From Sphingomonas sp. LC-1 (GTDB lineage Bacteria; Pseudomonadota; Alphaproteobacteria; Sphingomonadales; Sphingomonadaceae), in the NCBI RefSeq assembly GCF_025371035.1, contig NZ_JANZXB010000004.1:62001-126000 (forward strand): DNA of 64,000 bases, given 5' to 3'. Under the pieces are notes generated by a model, which was given only the letters and a program-made list of their open reading frames with translations, did no database searches and was not told where the DNA came from. The position numbers and the translations under genes are program-made. Below, in pieces: positions 7,958 to 16,540 of the stretch (position 1 is its first letter; each line of letters starts with the position of its first letter).

Positions 7958-9048
7958 ACCGGCTTCGTCCCGACGAGGGGGATGCGCGGTTCATCCGCCG
8001 CGTCGTCCTGATCCTGTTGATCCTGGGCATCACCGCCGCGCTGTTCCGCGCCGGTGATCTGCTGATCCTGGCCTTCGGATCGATCCTGGGGGCCATTGTC
8101 ATCCATGCGATCGCGGACCTTTATGCCGACCATCTGCCGATCGGGCCCAAACGGTCGCTGACCCTGTCGGTCGCCACGGTGCTGGCGGTGCTGGGGTTCC
8201 TCGCCTGGTTGTTCGGCGTCGCCTTTCGCCAGCAACTCAACACGCTGGTCACGCAATTGCCGAACCTGATCGACCAGTTGGCCGCCTGGGCGTCGCAATC
8301 ACCGGTAGGGGCCAAGGTGGTGGACGCGGTGCGCGCCGCCTATGCGGGCAGCCGGGTGGCGCAGGATATTGGCGGCATCGTGTCGGGCGCGGGCGAATTC
8401 GTCCTCAACTGCCTGTTGCTGCTGGTCGGTGCGCTGTTCTTCGCCGCCGATCCCAAAATCTATGAGCGCGGTTTCCTGCTCCTCATCCCCCGATCGATGC
8501 GGCCGGCGGTGGAGGATGCGCTGTTCGACACCGGCTCCACCTTGCGCCTCTGGCTGCGGGCGCAGTTGATCCAGATGACGACGATGGGCGTGCTGGTCGG
8601 CGTCGGGCTGGCGATCGCCGGAGTGCCCTCTGCCGCCGCGCTGGGATTGCTGACGGGCTTGAGCGAATTCGTGCCCTATGTCGGGCCGATCGCCGCGATG
8701 CTGCCAGCGCTGGGATTGGCGGCGCAGGCAGGCAATGGCGCGATCGTCGGCACGCTTATCACCTTTGCGATCGTGCGGCTGATCCAGACCAACGCCATCA
8801 CGCCCTTCGTCACCAGCCGGGTCGTCGCCATCCCGCCCGCCGTCACCCTGTTCGCCATCATCGGGATTGGCACGATCTTTGGTCTTTTCGGCCTGTTCTT
8901 TTCGGCGGCTTTGTTGATCGTCGCCTTTACTTTGATTCGCAGCCTGTATCTTCGGGAAGTTCTTGGCGAGGACATTCCCCCGGTGAAACATCAGACGCTG
9001 CTCGACCCTTTTGCACAAGTAAAACAAGACAATAATAATCCGGGTTAG
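7954..9048 (+). CDS. AI-2E/PerM family membrane transporter
   Basis: A 364-residue integral membrane protein with roughly seven to eight hydrophobic segments, beginning with two close N-terminal helices. It has the family's conserved C-terminal region (GLLTGLSEFVPYVGPIAAML and later ITPFVTSRVVAIPP). Family members export or transport varied small molecules, and the substrate cannot be predicted. The start ATG overlaps the LysR stop by 4 bp, so it is co-transcribed and translationally coupled with the regulator. That may mean it handles a compound linked to the same stress. Confidence 0.88.
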   Translation: MNRLRPDEGDARFIRRVVLILLILGITAALFRAGDLLILAFGSILGAIVIHAIADLYADHLPIGPKRSLTLSVATVLAVLGFLAWLFGVAFRQQLNTLVTQLPNLIDQLAAWASQSPVGAKVVDAVRAAYAGSRVAQDIGGIVSGAGEFVLNCLLLLVGALFFAADPKIYERGFLLLIPRSMRPAVEDALFDTGSTLRLWLRAQLIQMTTMGVLVGVGLAIAGVPSAAALGLLTGLSEFVPYVGPIAAMLPALGLAAQAGNGAIVGTLITFAIVRLIQTNAITPFVTSRVVAIPPAVTLFAIIGIGTIFGLFGLFFSAALLIVAFTLIRSLYLREVLGEDIPPVKHQTLLDPFAQVKQDNNNPG

Positions 9049-9088
9049 GACCGAATTAACCTTTTACGTTCACCCCCACGTTGGTTAA
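9043..9088. promoter_or_regulatory. Candidate CtrA autoregulatory half-sites upstream of ctrA
   Basis: TTAACC at 9056-9061 and its inverted copy GGTTAA at 9083-9088 flank the probable promoter of ctrA, with a partial GGTTA at 9043-9047. TTAACC is half of the known CtrA recognition sequence; the full TTAA-N7-TTAA spacing is not present. Autoregulation of ctrA is known in Caulobacter and is inferred here. Confidence 0.45.
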
Positions 9089-9150
9089 TGGTAAGGATAT
9101 CCGGTCGCCGGGGGAAAAGGGGGGCGGCCATTCGCGAATGGGGACTGTCG

Positions 9151-9858
9151 ATGCGCGTGCTGCTGATCGAAGACGAACCGACGACCGCCAAGGCGATCGA
9201 GCTGATGCTCGGCAGCGAAGGCTTCAACGTCTACACCACTGATCTAGGTGAAGAAGGCCTCGATCTGGGAAAGTTGTACGATTACGACATCATCCTGCTC
9301 GACTTGAACCTGCCGGACATGCACGGCTATGACGTGCTCAAACGGCTGCGCGTCGCGCGAGTCTCCACTCCGGTCCTGATCCTGTCGGGCATCAACGAGA
9401 TGGACTCCAAGGTGCGCAGCTTCGGCTTCGGCGCCGACGATTACGTCACCAAGCCCTTCCACCGCGAGGAATTGATCGCGCGCATCCATGCCGTGGTCCG
9501 CCGGTCCAAGGGACATTCGCAATCGATCATCCGCACCGGCAAGCTGGCGGTGAACCTGGACGCCAAGACCGTCGAGGTCGAGAATGCCCGCGTCCACCTG
9601 ACCGGCAAGGAATATGCGATGCTGGAGCTGTTGTCGCTCCGCAAGGGCACGACGCTGACCAAGGAGATGTTCCTGAACCATCTCTATGGCGGGATGGACG
9701 AGCCGGAACTGAAGATCATCGACGTCTTCATCTGCAAGCTGCGCAAGAAGCTCAGCCTGGCCTGCGATGGCGAGAATTATATCGAGACGGTGTGGGGCCG
9801 CGGCTATGTCCTGCGCGAGCCGGACGAGATGGGCCAGGGCGAACAGGCCGTCGCCTGA
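9151..9858 (+). CDS. ctrA: Cell-cycle response regulator CtrA
   Basis: A 235-residue OmpR-type response regulator whose sequence closely follows alphaproteobacterial CtrA. The receiver domain (1-115) has acidic Glu7/Asp8 and phospho-acceptor Asp51 ([20 protein letters not shown]), with Lys in the [11 protein letters not shown] segment. The DNA-binding winged helix contains [17 protein letters not shown] and the CtrA-specific [20 protein letters not shown] segment. CtrA governs replication, division and motility genes in this class. It stands alone here, with candidate CtrA half-sites upstream. In sphingomonads CtrA is usually non-essential or tied to motility and development (family knowledge, not visible here). 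Confidence 0.97.
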   Translation: MRVLLIEDEPTTAKAIELMLGSEGFNVYTTDLGEEGLDLGKLYDYDIILLDLNLPDMHGYDVLKRLRVARVSTPVLILSGINEMDSKVRSFGFGADDYVTKPFHREELIARIHAVVRRSKGHSQSIIRTGKLAVNLDAKTVEVENARVHLTGKEYAMLELLSLRKGTTLTKEMFLNHLYGGMDEPELKIIDVFICKLRKKLSLACDGENYIETVWGRGYVLREPDEMGQGEQAVA

Positions 9859-10030
9859 CGCTTTCGCATCGGGGGCGGAAGGGGCGGGTTCGCGATGCGG
9901 ACCGGCCCTTTTTCATGGCCAATCCGCTTGACCTTCGGGCGCACATGGGCCGAACGGGGTCGGCCGATTGCGCCTGACCGATTAGCCCCTTGGTCCGAGC
10001 GCGGCCGAAGGCCACGCCCTCCCTCTCCCG

Positions 10031-11089
10031 TCAGGCCGCCACGCGCCGCCGAAGCGCCAGCACCAACAGAACCAATCCCCCAGCCATCAACGCCAGACTG
10101 GCGGGCTCGGGGACCGTCGCAGGGCTTCCGCCGCTGCTCCCGGTCCCGCCCGAACTGCTCGGCGGGTTGGACGTCCCCGGCGTATAGGTGCCGATATAGG
10201 TGCCCAGATGGAACTCGCCATTCTGGACCAGGCTGCCGAACACGGCCGATCCCTCGATATAATTGCCCGTCACGGCCGCCGCCTTGGGCGCGAGGACCGA
10301 TCCCTTCCACGCCGTCGTCAGTTCCAGGCTGGTCGCGTCGGGGAAATTCCAGATGACCTGCTTGCCTAGTCCGCTGGCGTTGCCCAGAAAATTGTCGTCC
10401 AGCCGGATCGCGCTGCCGCTGACATTGACGATCACCGTGTCCGCGCCGTTTGCGTTGAAGGCGATTTCGCCGAAGCGGGCCAGGTCGGCGGCGGTCAGGT
10501 TGAACACCGCGACGCCATTGGCCCCCTTCACCGCGTCGAACGTCGCCCGATTGCCGCTGATTGCGACCTGCCCGGTGGCGGATAGCGCGGCATAACTGTT
10601 CGACAGGTCGGTCATGCCGCTCGTCAGCAGCGTCTTCTGCTGGTTCAGGCCGGCGACGAAGCCCGGATCACTGCTCGCCAAGCCCGATTGCACGATATTC
10701 TGGTTGATGTTGGTGTTCGACAGGGTCCCGCCGACCTTCACGTTCTGAACTCCGCCGTTCAGATTGAAGCCGCTCTGGACAATGCCCCCGATCAGCGCAC
10801 CGGAGCCGTTGTTGAGATTTTTTGTGCCGCCGATCACATTCCCCACCACGGTCAGACCGGGCAAGGCATAGGTGGATGGGGCGGGCGTGGCGATCTGGTA
10901 GTTGGACGAATTGCCGCTGAGATTACCGCCGACAAAGGTGCGCCCCTCCACCTCCGAACTGGATGTCAGATCGCCCAGCACGATGAGGTTCCACTCCTTC
11001 AAGGCGTCGATGCCGACGACCGGCGAGGCGATGGCAAGGGACGGCAAGGCGGCTGCCACGAGTCCCGCGAGCAACAGTCGATATTTCAT
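10031..11089 (-). CDS. Choice-of-anchor A family surface protein with PEP-CTERM tail
   Basis: A 352-residue exported protein. It has a signal peptide (about 1-24, MKYRLLLAGLVAAALPSLAI then AS), a choice-of-anchor A domain rich in Asn, Gly and Ser (for example EWNLIVLGDLTSSSEVEGRT and the repeated GGNLSG/GGTLS turns), a Gly/Ser-rich linker, and a C-terminal sorting signal. That signal is VPEPASLALMAGG, a hydrophobic helix and RRR: the PEP-CTERM arrangement recognised by exosortase. It should be secreted, processed by exosortase and anchored to or released from the surface. The exosortase-A-associated glycosylation genes at 51-54 kb fit this protein as a client. The exosortase itself is not in the window. 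Confidence 0.88.
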   Translation of the reverse strand: MKYRLLLAGLVAAALPSLAIASPVVGIDALKEWNLIVLGDLTSSSEVEGRTFVGGNLSGNSSNYQIATPAPSTYALPGLTVVGNVIGGTKNLNNGSGALIGGIVQSGFNLNGGVQNVKVGGTLSNTNINQNIVQSGLASSDPGFVAGLNQQKTLLTSGMTDLSNSYAALSATGQVAISGNRATFDAVKGANGVAVFNLTAADLARFGEIAFNANGADTVIVNVSGSAIRLDDNFLGNASGLGKQVIWNFPDATSLELTTAWKGSVLAPKAAAVTGNYIEGSAVFGSLVQNGEFHLGTYIGTYTPGTSNPPSSSGGTGSSGGSPATVPEPASLALMAGGLVLLVLALRRRVAA

Positions 11090-11165
11090 GCTCGCGGGGA
11101 TAGCAGGAAAACCCTGCCAATTGTTTACGCAGTCGATCCCGATGTGGGACCCGGTCCCCGCCGGG

Positions 11166-12842
11166 TCAGCGCCGTTCCCACACCTTCTGCCCGCCGATCC
11201 ATGTTTCCTCGACGCGGGTCGCACGCAGTTCGCTGGGGTTGATGTCCAGCGGATTGCGGTCGACGATGATGAAATCGGCCTGCTGCCCCTGTCCCAGGCG
11301 TCCGAACAGATCCTCGGCGAACCCGGCATAGGCCCCGTCCATGGTGAAGGCGCGCCATGCCGCCTCGCGCCCGATAATCTCCTGCGGCTGCCACCCGCCA
11401 TAGGGCTGGCCATCCGGACCCTGCCGGGTGATCGCCGCCGCCCAGCCCGCAAAGGGATCGGGGCTCTCGACCGGATAGTCCGATCCGAAGGTCAGCGTGG
11501 CACCATTCTTCAGCATCGTGTTCCAGGCATAGGCTCCCGCCAGCCGCGCCGGGCCCAACCGCGCCTCCGCCATCTGGCGGTCGCTGGTTTCGTGCACCGG
11601 CTGCATCGAGGCGATGATGCCATGCTTGCCGAAACGCGGCAGATCGACCGGATCGACGATCTGCGCATGTTCGATCCGCCAGCGTCGATCGCCCTTATAG
11701 GTTTCGGCCAGTTCGTCGATCGCATCGAGGACCTGCGCATTGGCCCGGTCGCCGATCGCATGGACGGCGATCTGATACTTGTCCATCGCCGCGCGGCTCA
11801 TCAGGTTGCGGATGACGTCGTCGGTCATGAAGCCGAGCCCCGTCTGCCCCGGCGCGTCGGCATAGGGTTGCTTCAACCATGCCCCCCGCGATCCCAACGC
11901 GCCATCGCCATACAGCTTCACCCCGACCAGCCGCAGCCTGTTATTGTACAGCCAGGGCGTCGGCCCCGTGCCGCCGATCCTCACGGTGTCGTCGATCCCG
12001 CCGCCATAGCTGAGGATGCGCACGCGCAAGTTTCCGGCATCGCCCATCCGGCGATAGGTCATCCATTCGTCCAGCGTCGTGCCCATGTCCGCCGTGGCGG
12101 TAATGCCGTGGCTGAGCAACGCGTTCTGCGCCTTGAGGAACGCGGCGTTGCGGTCCTTGGCCAGCGGCTGGGGAATGGCCTTCTGGATCAGGGCCATGGC
12201 CGCGTCGACGAACACGCCGGAGGGCTGTCCGCCAGCCTTCTCGATCCGGCCACCGGCGGGGGAGACGGTCTTCGCGGTGATCCCCGCCGCCTTCATCGCC
12301 GCGCTGTTCGCCCAGAGGGCATGGCCATCGGCGCGCTCCATCACCACCGGGCGGTCGGCGGCGACGGCGTCCAGATCGGCAGCGGTCGGGAAGCGGCCCA
12401 GGCCCCAGCTTTCCTGATTCCAACCGCCACCCAGGATGAACTTGCGGTCCGGATTGGCCGCGACATAGGCTGCGATCCGGCTGCGCGCCTCGTCCAGCGA
12501 CTTGGTGGTCGACAGGTCGAGTTCGATCAGCCGAAAGCCCAGCCCCATCACATGCCCGTGCGAGTCGACAAAGCCGGGCAACATCACCCGCCCCTTCATG
12601 TCCGCGCGCCAGTCGAGCTTTTCTGGGCGCTTGTCCTTGGCGGACAGCAGCCGCACGACCTTGCCGTCCGGGGTCAGCAACAGGCCGGTGAAGCGGACGA
12701 CCTTGCCATCCTTGTCCAGCGTCAGGCCGGTGACATTGTCGACCAGCGCATCGGCAAAGGCCGCCGCGGGGGTCAGCGTCACCGCCAGCGCGGCGGCGAG
12801 GAAGGTCCGGAGCGGACGACGGAAACGAGCCTGTTTTGCCAT
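11166..12842 (-). CDS. Exported amidohydrolase family 3 protein
   Basis: A 558-residue protein with a signal peptide (about 1-30). The metal-dependent amidohydrolase features are FVDSHGHVMG (His95 and His97 metal ligands), the later VHAIGDRAN and RIEHAQIVDP histidines, and FGSDYPVESPDP with a ligand or catalytic Asp. The overall layout matches the YtcJ/NfdA group, whose known members hydrolyse N-substituted formamides or other amide bonds. The substrate is unknown. It is periplasmic and probably monocistronic; the next gene downstream on this strand, the PEP-CTERM gene, starts 77 bp after its stop. Confidence 0.88.
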   Translation of the reverse strand: MAKQARFRRPLRTFLAAALAVTLTPAAAFADALVDNVTGLTLDKDGKVVRFTGLLLTPDGKVVRLLSAKDKRPEKLDWRADMKGRVMLPGFVDSHGHVMGLGFRLIELDLSTTKSLDEARSRIAAYVAANPDRKFILGGGWNQESWGLGRFPTAADLDAVAADRPVVMERADGHALWANSAAMKAAGITAKTVSPAGGRIEKAGGQPSGVFVDAAMALIQKAIPQPLAKDRNAAFLKAQNALLSHGITATADMGTTLDEWMTYRRMGDAGNLRVRILSYGGGIDDTVRIGGTGPTPWLYNNRLRLVGVKLYGDGALGSRGAWLKQPYADAPGQTGLGFMTDDVIRNLMSRAAMDKYQIAVHAIGDRANAQVLDAIDELAETYKGDRRWRIEHAQIVDPVDLPRFGKHGIIASMQPVHETSDRQMAEARLGPARLAGAYAWNTMLKNGATLTFGSDYPVESPDPFAGWAAAITRQGPDGQPYGGWQPQEIIGREAAWRAFTMDGAYAGFAEDLFGRLGQGQQADFIIVDRNPLDINPSELRATRVEETWIGGQKVWERR

Positions 12843-12994
12843 AAGCGTCCGTTCCTAATCGCTGAACGGCCCGGTTGGAAGGTCGCAACCGCGCAGGGTC
12901 GGCGTCGGCGCCATGATCCGGTCCGATCGTTTGACAGCGGCGTCGGGCGGGTGACAGTGGGTCGCGGCGCGCGAGGACGATGAGGACGACGGGC

Positions 12995-13468
12995 ATGGCA
13001 TGGTATCACCGGGTTGCGGGCGGGATCGCCCATCGCGTCTGGCGGATCACGCGGCCGCGCACCTTCGGCGTCCGGGCCATCCTGCTCGATCAGGCCCACC
13101 GCGTCGCGCTGGTGCGCCATACCTATACCGATCATTGGTATCTGCCCGGCGGCGGGGTGAAGAAGGGCGAAAGCACGCTGGCGGCGATCCGACGCGAATT
13201 GCGCGAGGAGATCGCGATCGAGAATGTCCGGATCGCCCATGTCCTGGGCGTCTATCACAGCATGCGCGAGGGCAAGGACGACCATGTCGTCATCTATATC
13301 GCCCATGCGGTGACCGATGGCGACACTCCGCTGTGCCCCACCGACATGATCGAGATCGAACAGGCGCGATGGTTCGCGCTGGACGACCTGCCGGACAGCC
13401 TGTCCCCCGCGACGCGGCGGCGGATCGACGAATATCGCTCGGCCGCATCCATCGCGGAGAGATGGTAG
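12995..13468 (+). CDS. Nudix hydrolase
   Basis: A 157-residue protein. The Nudix box is recognisable (GGGVKKGESTLAAIRRELRE then EIAIE); the catalytic Glu pair is intact, but the glycine near the end of the box is Ala. The enzyme should hydrolyse a nucleoside diphosphate linked to another group; the substrate is unknown. I favour the ATG at 12995 because GAGGA lies 8 bp before it. An in-frame ATG at 12980 would add five residues and has GAGGA only 2 bp upstream. The gene converges on the Lrp-type gene, with a 9-bp gap. Confidence 0.88.
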   Translation: MAWYHRVAGGIAHRVWRITRPRTFGVRAILLDQAHRVALVRHTYTDHWYLPGGGVKKGESTLAAIRRELREEIAIENVRIAHVLGVYHSMREGKDDHVVIYIAHAVTDGDTPLCPTDMIEIEQARWFALDDLPDSLSPATRRRIDEYRSAASIAERW

Positions 13469-13477
13469 GCGATCCGG

Positions 13478-13921
13478 TCAGGATCGGCGCACCACCTCGC
13501 GGATCACGAAATGCGAGGCGAGCCGCGTCACCCCCGGCAGGCGTGCCAGCGTCTCGCGGTGGATGCGTTCATAGCTGTCGTCGCGGCGGACCTCGACCTG
13601 GATCATATAATCCGCCTCACCGCTCATCAGAAAGCATTCGACGATCTCTGGACAGCGCAGAATCTCCCGCTCGAAGGCCGCCATCGTTTCCTGCCGCTGA
13701 TCCTTGAGCGTGACATTGACCATCACCGTGGACGGCCGCCCCCGCGCCTCATGGCTCAGGATCGCGCGATAGCCGGTGATCACCCCCGCCTCGCGAAGCT
13801 GCGCCACGCGGCGATGCGCGGCACTGGCGGACAGCCCGACCTTGTCACCCAGCGCGGCGCTGGTCAGGTCGGAATCGCGGGCCAGCTGGGCCAGGATGCG
13901 GCGGTCTATTGCGTCGGACAT
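13478..13921 (-). CDS. Lrp/AsnC family transcriptional regulator
   Basis: A 147-residue protein with the N-terminal AsnC-type HTH (IDRRILAQLARDSDLTSAAL through SASAAHRRVAQLREAGVI) and a C-terminal RAM ligand-binding domain (VNVTLKDQ... PEIVECFLMSGEADYMI). Lrp-type proteins sense amino acids as octamers. It is divergent from the alanine dehydrogenase gene, the usual pairing in Proteobacteria, where the regulator activates ald in response to alanine (AldR/BkdR-like; inference). The start MSDAIDRR is chosen over an upstream in-frame ATG because it fits the family. Confidence 0.93.
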   Translation of the reverse strand: MSDAIDRRILAQLARDSDLTSAALGDKVGLSASAAHRRVAQLREAGVITGYRAILSHEARGRPSTVMVNVTLKDQRQETMAAFEREILRCPEIVECFLMSGEADYMIQVEVRRDDSYERIHRETLARLPGVTRLASHFVIREVVRRS

Positions 13922-13930
13922 AACTATCCC

Positions 13931-13940
13931 GCTATATAGC
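13931..13940. promoter_or_regulatory. Palindrome GCTATATAGC in the lrp/ald spacer
   Basis: A 10-bp perfect palindrome 10 bp upstream of the Lrp-type start codon, inside an A/T-rich patch of the 130-bp divergent spacer. It is a plausible Lrp-type operator half, by position only. Confidence 0.4.
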
Positions 13941-14051
13941 ATTCACGCGCAAAGATATCCTGAATTATACGGCCTGGCGGGACCGCTTTGCACACCTCTC
14001 CCACCCGATCGGCGCTATTATCGGGACAACGCCTTTTCAGGAGAGTTCGTC

Positions 14052-15158
14052 ATGCGCGTCGGTGTCCCCAAGGAAATCAAGAACCACGAATATCGCGTCG
14101 GCCTGACCCCGCCCTCGGTTGCCGAGCTGGTCGCCGCCGGTCATGAGGTCATCGTCGAGACCAAGGCCGGCAGCGGCATCGATTTCGAGGACCAAGACTA
14201 TATCGACGCGGGCGCGCGCATCGTCGCCACCGCCGCCGAAGTCTTCGACCAGGCCGAGATGATCGTGAAGGTGAAGGAGCCGCAGGCGGTCGAGGTTGCG
14301 ATGCTGCGCCCGCACCACGTCCTGTTCACCTATCTCCACCTCGCCGCCGACAAGCCGCAGGCGGAGGGCCTGATGCAATCGGGCGCGACCTGCATCGCGT
14401 ACGAAACCGTCACCTCGCCCCGTGGCGGCGTGCCCCTCCTGAAGCCGATGTCGGAAGTCGCTGGCCGCATGGCGGTACAGGTCGGCGCGCATTATCTGGA
14501 AAAGCAGCAGGGCGGCCGCGGCATCCTGCTGGGCGGCGTTCCGGGCGTGGCGCCCGCCAAGGTCGCGATCCTGGGCGGCGGTGTCTCGGGCGTGAACGCG
14601 GCGCAGATGGCGGTCGGCCTCCGCGCCGATGTCACCATCTATGACATCAACAACGACCGTCTGGCCGAACTGGACATGTTCTTCTCCAGCCAGATCAAGA
14701 CCGCCTATGCCTCCAAGGCGGCGATCGCGGCGGCGGTGAAGAACGCCCACCTCGTCATCGGCGCGGTGCTGGTTCCGGGTGCTGCGGCGCCCAAGCTGGT
14801 CACCCGCGACATGCTGAAGACGATGAAGCGCGGTTCGGTGATGGTCGACATCGCGATCGACCAGGGCGGCTGCTTCGAAACCAGCCACGCCACCACCCAT
14901 CAGGACCCGGTGTTCGAGGTCGACGGTGTGATCCATTATTGCGTCGCCAACATGCCGGGCGCGGTCGCCCGCACCTCGACCTTCGCGCTCAACAACGCGA
15001 CGCTGCCCTTCGCGGTGAAGCTGGCCAATATGGGTGCCGAGGCCGCGATGAAGGCGGACGCGCATCTGGCGGCGGGCCTGAACGTCTCGGGCGGGAAGAT
15101 CCGTCACGCGGCGGTCGCCGAAGCGCTCGACCTGCCGTTCGAGGCCTGGGCGGGCTAA
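14052..15158 (+). CDS. ald: Alanine dehydrogenase
   Basis: A 368-residue enzyme of the normal Ald length. The N-terminal substrate domain starts [20 protein letters not shown]; the NAD-binding Rossmann motif is [20 protein letters not shown]; the stretch [16 protein letters not shown] is characteristic. It interconverts L-alanine and pyruvate plus ammonia with NAD, allowing alanine to serve as carbon and nitrogen source. AGGAGAG precedes the ATG at good spacing. Transcription is probably controlled by the divergent Lrp-type regulator. Confidence 0.97.
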   Translation: MRVGVPKEIKNHEYRVGLTPPSVAELVAAGHEVIVETKAGSGIDFEDQDYIDAGARIVATAAEVFDQAEMIVKVKEPQAVEVAMLRPHHVLFTYLHLAADKPQAEGLMQSGATCIAYETVTSPRGGVPLLKPMSEVAGRMAVQVGAHYLEKQQGGRGILLGGVPGVAPAKVAILGGGVSGVNAAQMAVGLRADVTIYDINNDRLAELDMFFSSQIKTAYASKAAIAAAVKNAHLVIGAVLVPGAAAPKLVTRDMLKTMKRGSVMVDIAIDQGGCFETSHATTHQDPVFEVDGVIHYCVANMPGAVARTSTFALNNATLPFAVKLANMGAEAAMKADAHLAAGLNVSGGKIRHAAVAEALDLPFEAWAG

Positions 15159-15168
15159 GCCCCCACCC

Positions 15169-15256
15169 GTTCGCACCGAGCGAAGTCGAAGTGCACGCCC
15201 GGACCTTGGCCGCCAAGGCTGGTCCCATGGCCTTCGACTTCGCTCGGGCTGAGCCG
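15169..15256. repeat. Intergenic inverted repeat pair (locus B)
   Basis: Copies at 15169-15193 (reverse orientation) and 15231-15256 (forward) of the CCTTCGACTTCGCTCAGGCT-type element face away from each other, about 37 bp apart, just downstream of ald. The pair can form a stem-loop in the ald transcript. See loci A, C and D. Confidence 0.8.
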
Positions 15257-15270
15257 CGGCAAGAGCTTGC

Positions 15271-15295
15271 GGAACGTAAAGCGAACACCGTCGTT
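15271..15295 (+). promoter_or_regulatory. Probable EcfG (general stress sigma factor) promoter of the DUF3072 gene
   Basis: GGAAC at 15271-15275 and CGTT at 15292-15295 are separated by exactly 16 bp, the consensus for the alphaproteobacterial general-stress sigma factor EcfG. The -10 element ends 24 bp before the start codon of the downstream stress-type small protein. Confidence 0.75.
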
Positions 15296-15319
15296 GATCG
15301 CCGCGAAAGGAATTTCGCG

Positions 15320-15532
15320 ATGACCGACAACCCCAAGACCGAACCCTTCTCCAACGCCGAGAAGGACCCCGATGACTGGACCACCGGCGACGAGCCGATG
15401 ACCGGCGCGCAGGCCAGCTATCTCAAGACTTTGTCGGAGGAAGCCGGCGAAGCTTTTGACGATACGCTAAGCAAGGCCGATGCCTCCAAGCGGATCGACG
15501 CGCTTCAGTCCAAGACCGGCCGGGGCCAGTAA
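15320..15532 (+). CDS. DUF3072 domain-containing small protein
   Basis: A 70-residue hydrophilic protein ([20 protein letters not shown], then [21 protein letters not shown] and a Lys/Asp-rich end). The central segment matches the DUF3072 family, whose members are short, acidic and of unknown function. The ATG is preceded by AAAGGAA. A near-perfect EcfG-type promoter lies just upstream, so it is probably induced as part of the general stress response, which fits its small, highly soluble, disordered-looking character. It converges on ccmI, leaving only 4 bp between stop codons. Confidence 0.85.
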   Translation: MTDNPKTEPFSNAEKDPDDWTTGDEPMTGAQASYLKTLSEEAGEAFDDTLSKADASKRIDALQSKTGRGQ

Positions 15533-15536
15533 ACCC

Positions 15537-16163
15537 CTATTGCCCCATCATCCGCATCGCCTGGTCGAGCAGCATCACACGCTGTTCGATGGCGGGGCGA
15601 TAAGGGGCGTCGGCGGGCGTGCGCTGCAACGCACCCCTCCACAGGATGCGGGCTTTGGCGAAGTCCCCGGCCCGCATCCAGGCCAACCCTTCGAAGAAGA
15701 AGGGCACAGGATCGTTCGGTCCCAGCGTCCGGGCCCGGCGAAAGGCGAACCGCGCGGCGGGCGACATCTGAAAGTGGTCATGCGCGAACAGCACGTTGCC
15801 CAGCTCGGTCCAATAGGGGACGCTGCGCGGGTTCGCGCCGACCGCGCCGAGCATGATCTTCACCGCCGTCCGGTTGTCGCCGGATCGCGCCAGGGCATCG
15901 GCGGCGGTGAACATCGCCGCCTCCCCGCCATAACGGCCCATCAACTGTCCGCGCAGATCGATCAGCGTCTCATTGTCCGACTGCCGATCGGAGGGTGGTA
16001 CCGGCGCGGCGGCAGGCAGCGTCGGCCGCCCCTGCCACGCATAGCCGACCCCGCCCAGCGCCAGCGCGGCCCCCAGCATCGTCCAGAGAGGACGTGGGAA
16101 ACGGAGCCACAAGGCCAGCGCCATCGCCGCCGCCGCCAGTCCGAGAAGCGTGAGCCAACCCAT
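15537..16163 (-). CDS. ccmI: CcmI-like tetratricopeptide protein, cytochrome c maturation
   Basis: A 208-residue protein with two N-terminal hydrophobic segments (from MGWLTLLG and then PLWTMLGAALALGGVGYAW), a short linker, and a periplasmic part containing TPR-like helices (around GDNRTAVKIMLGAVGANP and FFFEGLAWMRAGDFAKARIL). CcmI/CycH proteins hold apocytochrome c for the CcmF/H heme-ligation complex. It is shorter than classical CcmI. Its start codon overlaps the ccmH stop by one base (TGATG), and it is the last gene of the ccm operon. The symbol rests on position and topology. Confidence 0.8.
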   Translation of the reverse strand: MGWLTLLGLAAAAMALALWLRFPRPLWTMLGAALALGGVGYAWQGRPTLPAAAPVPPSDRQSDNETLIDLRGQLMGRYGGEAAMFTAADALARSGDNRTAVKIMLGAVGANPRSVPYWTELGNVLFAHDHFQMSPAARFAFRRARTLGPNDPVPFFFEGLAWMRAGDFAKARILWRGALQRTPADAPYRPAIEQRVMLLDQAMRMMGQ

Positions 16164-16540
16164 CAGCCTCTCCTCCGAAAGCTCGACCGCGCGATCCATG
16201 CGCCGACGCCCAACAACAGGATCGGCGTCGCCCACAGCAGCGCCGTCGCGCCCGATAGCGGCGGATCATAGCTGACATAATCGCCATAGCGTTCGATCAA
16301 CCAGTGGCGGATCGCCTCCGGGCTTTCGCCCCGCGCGATCCGCTGGCGGACCAGCGCGCGCATATCGGCGGCCATGTCGGCATCGCTATCCGCGATTGAC
16401 TGTCCCTGACACACGACGCAGCGCAACTCGCCCATCAATTCGCGCGCCTGCGCCTCGGCCCTGGGGTCGGCAAGCTGCGTATTGCCGTAATCGGGCGCGG
16501 TCGTTCCCGCCGCCAGCGCAAGGGCAAGCCACAGGCTCAT
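16163..16540 (-). CDS. ccmH: Cytochrome c-type biogenesis protein CcmH
   Basis: A 125-residue protein with a signal peptide and a C-terminal membrane helix (about 98-116). The redox motif LRCVVCQ gives Cys41 and Cys44, which reduce the apocytochrome CXXCH disulfide before heme attachment in the periplasm. Length and layout match short CcmH/CycL. It overlaps ccmG by 4 bp upstream and ccmI by 1 bp downstream, so the three are coupled. Confidence 0.95.
   Translation of the reverse strand: MSLWLALALAAGTTAPDYGNTQLADPRAEAQARELMGELRCVVCQGQSIADSDADMAADMRALVRQRIARGESPEAIRHWLIERYGDYVSYDPPLSGATALLWATPILLLGVGAWIARSSFRRRG

Noticed and set aside
10902-12983. A 693-codon open frame antisense to the amidohydrolase and PEP-CTERM genes
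   Set aside because: Spans two real genes and their spacer on the other strand; composition is typical of a shadow frame.
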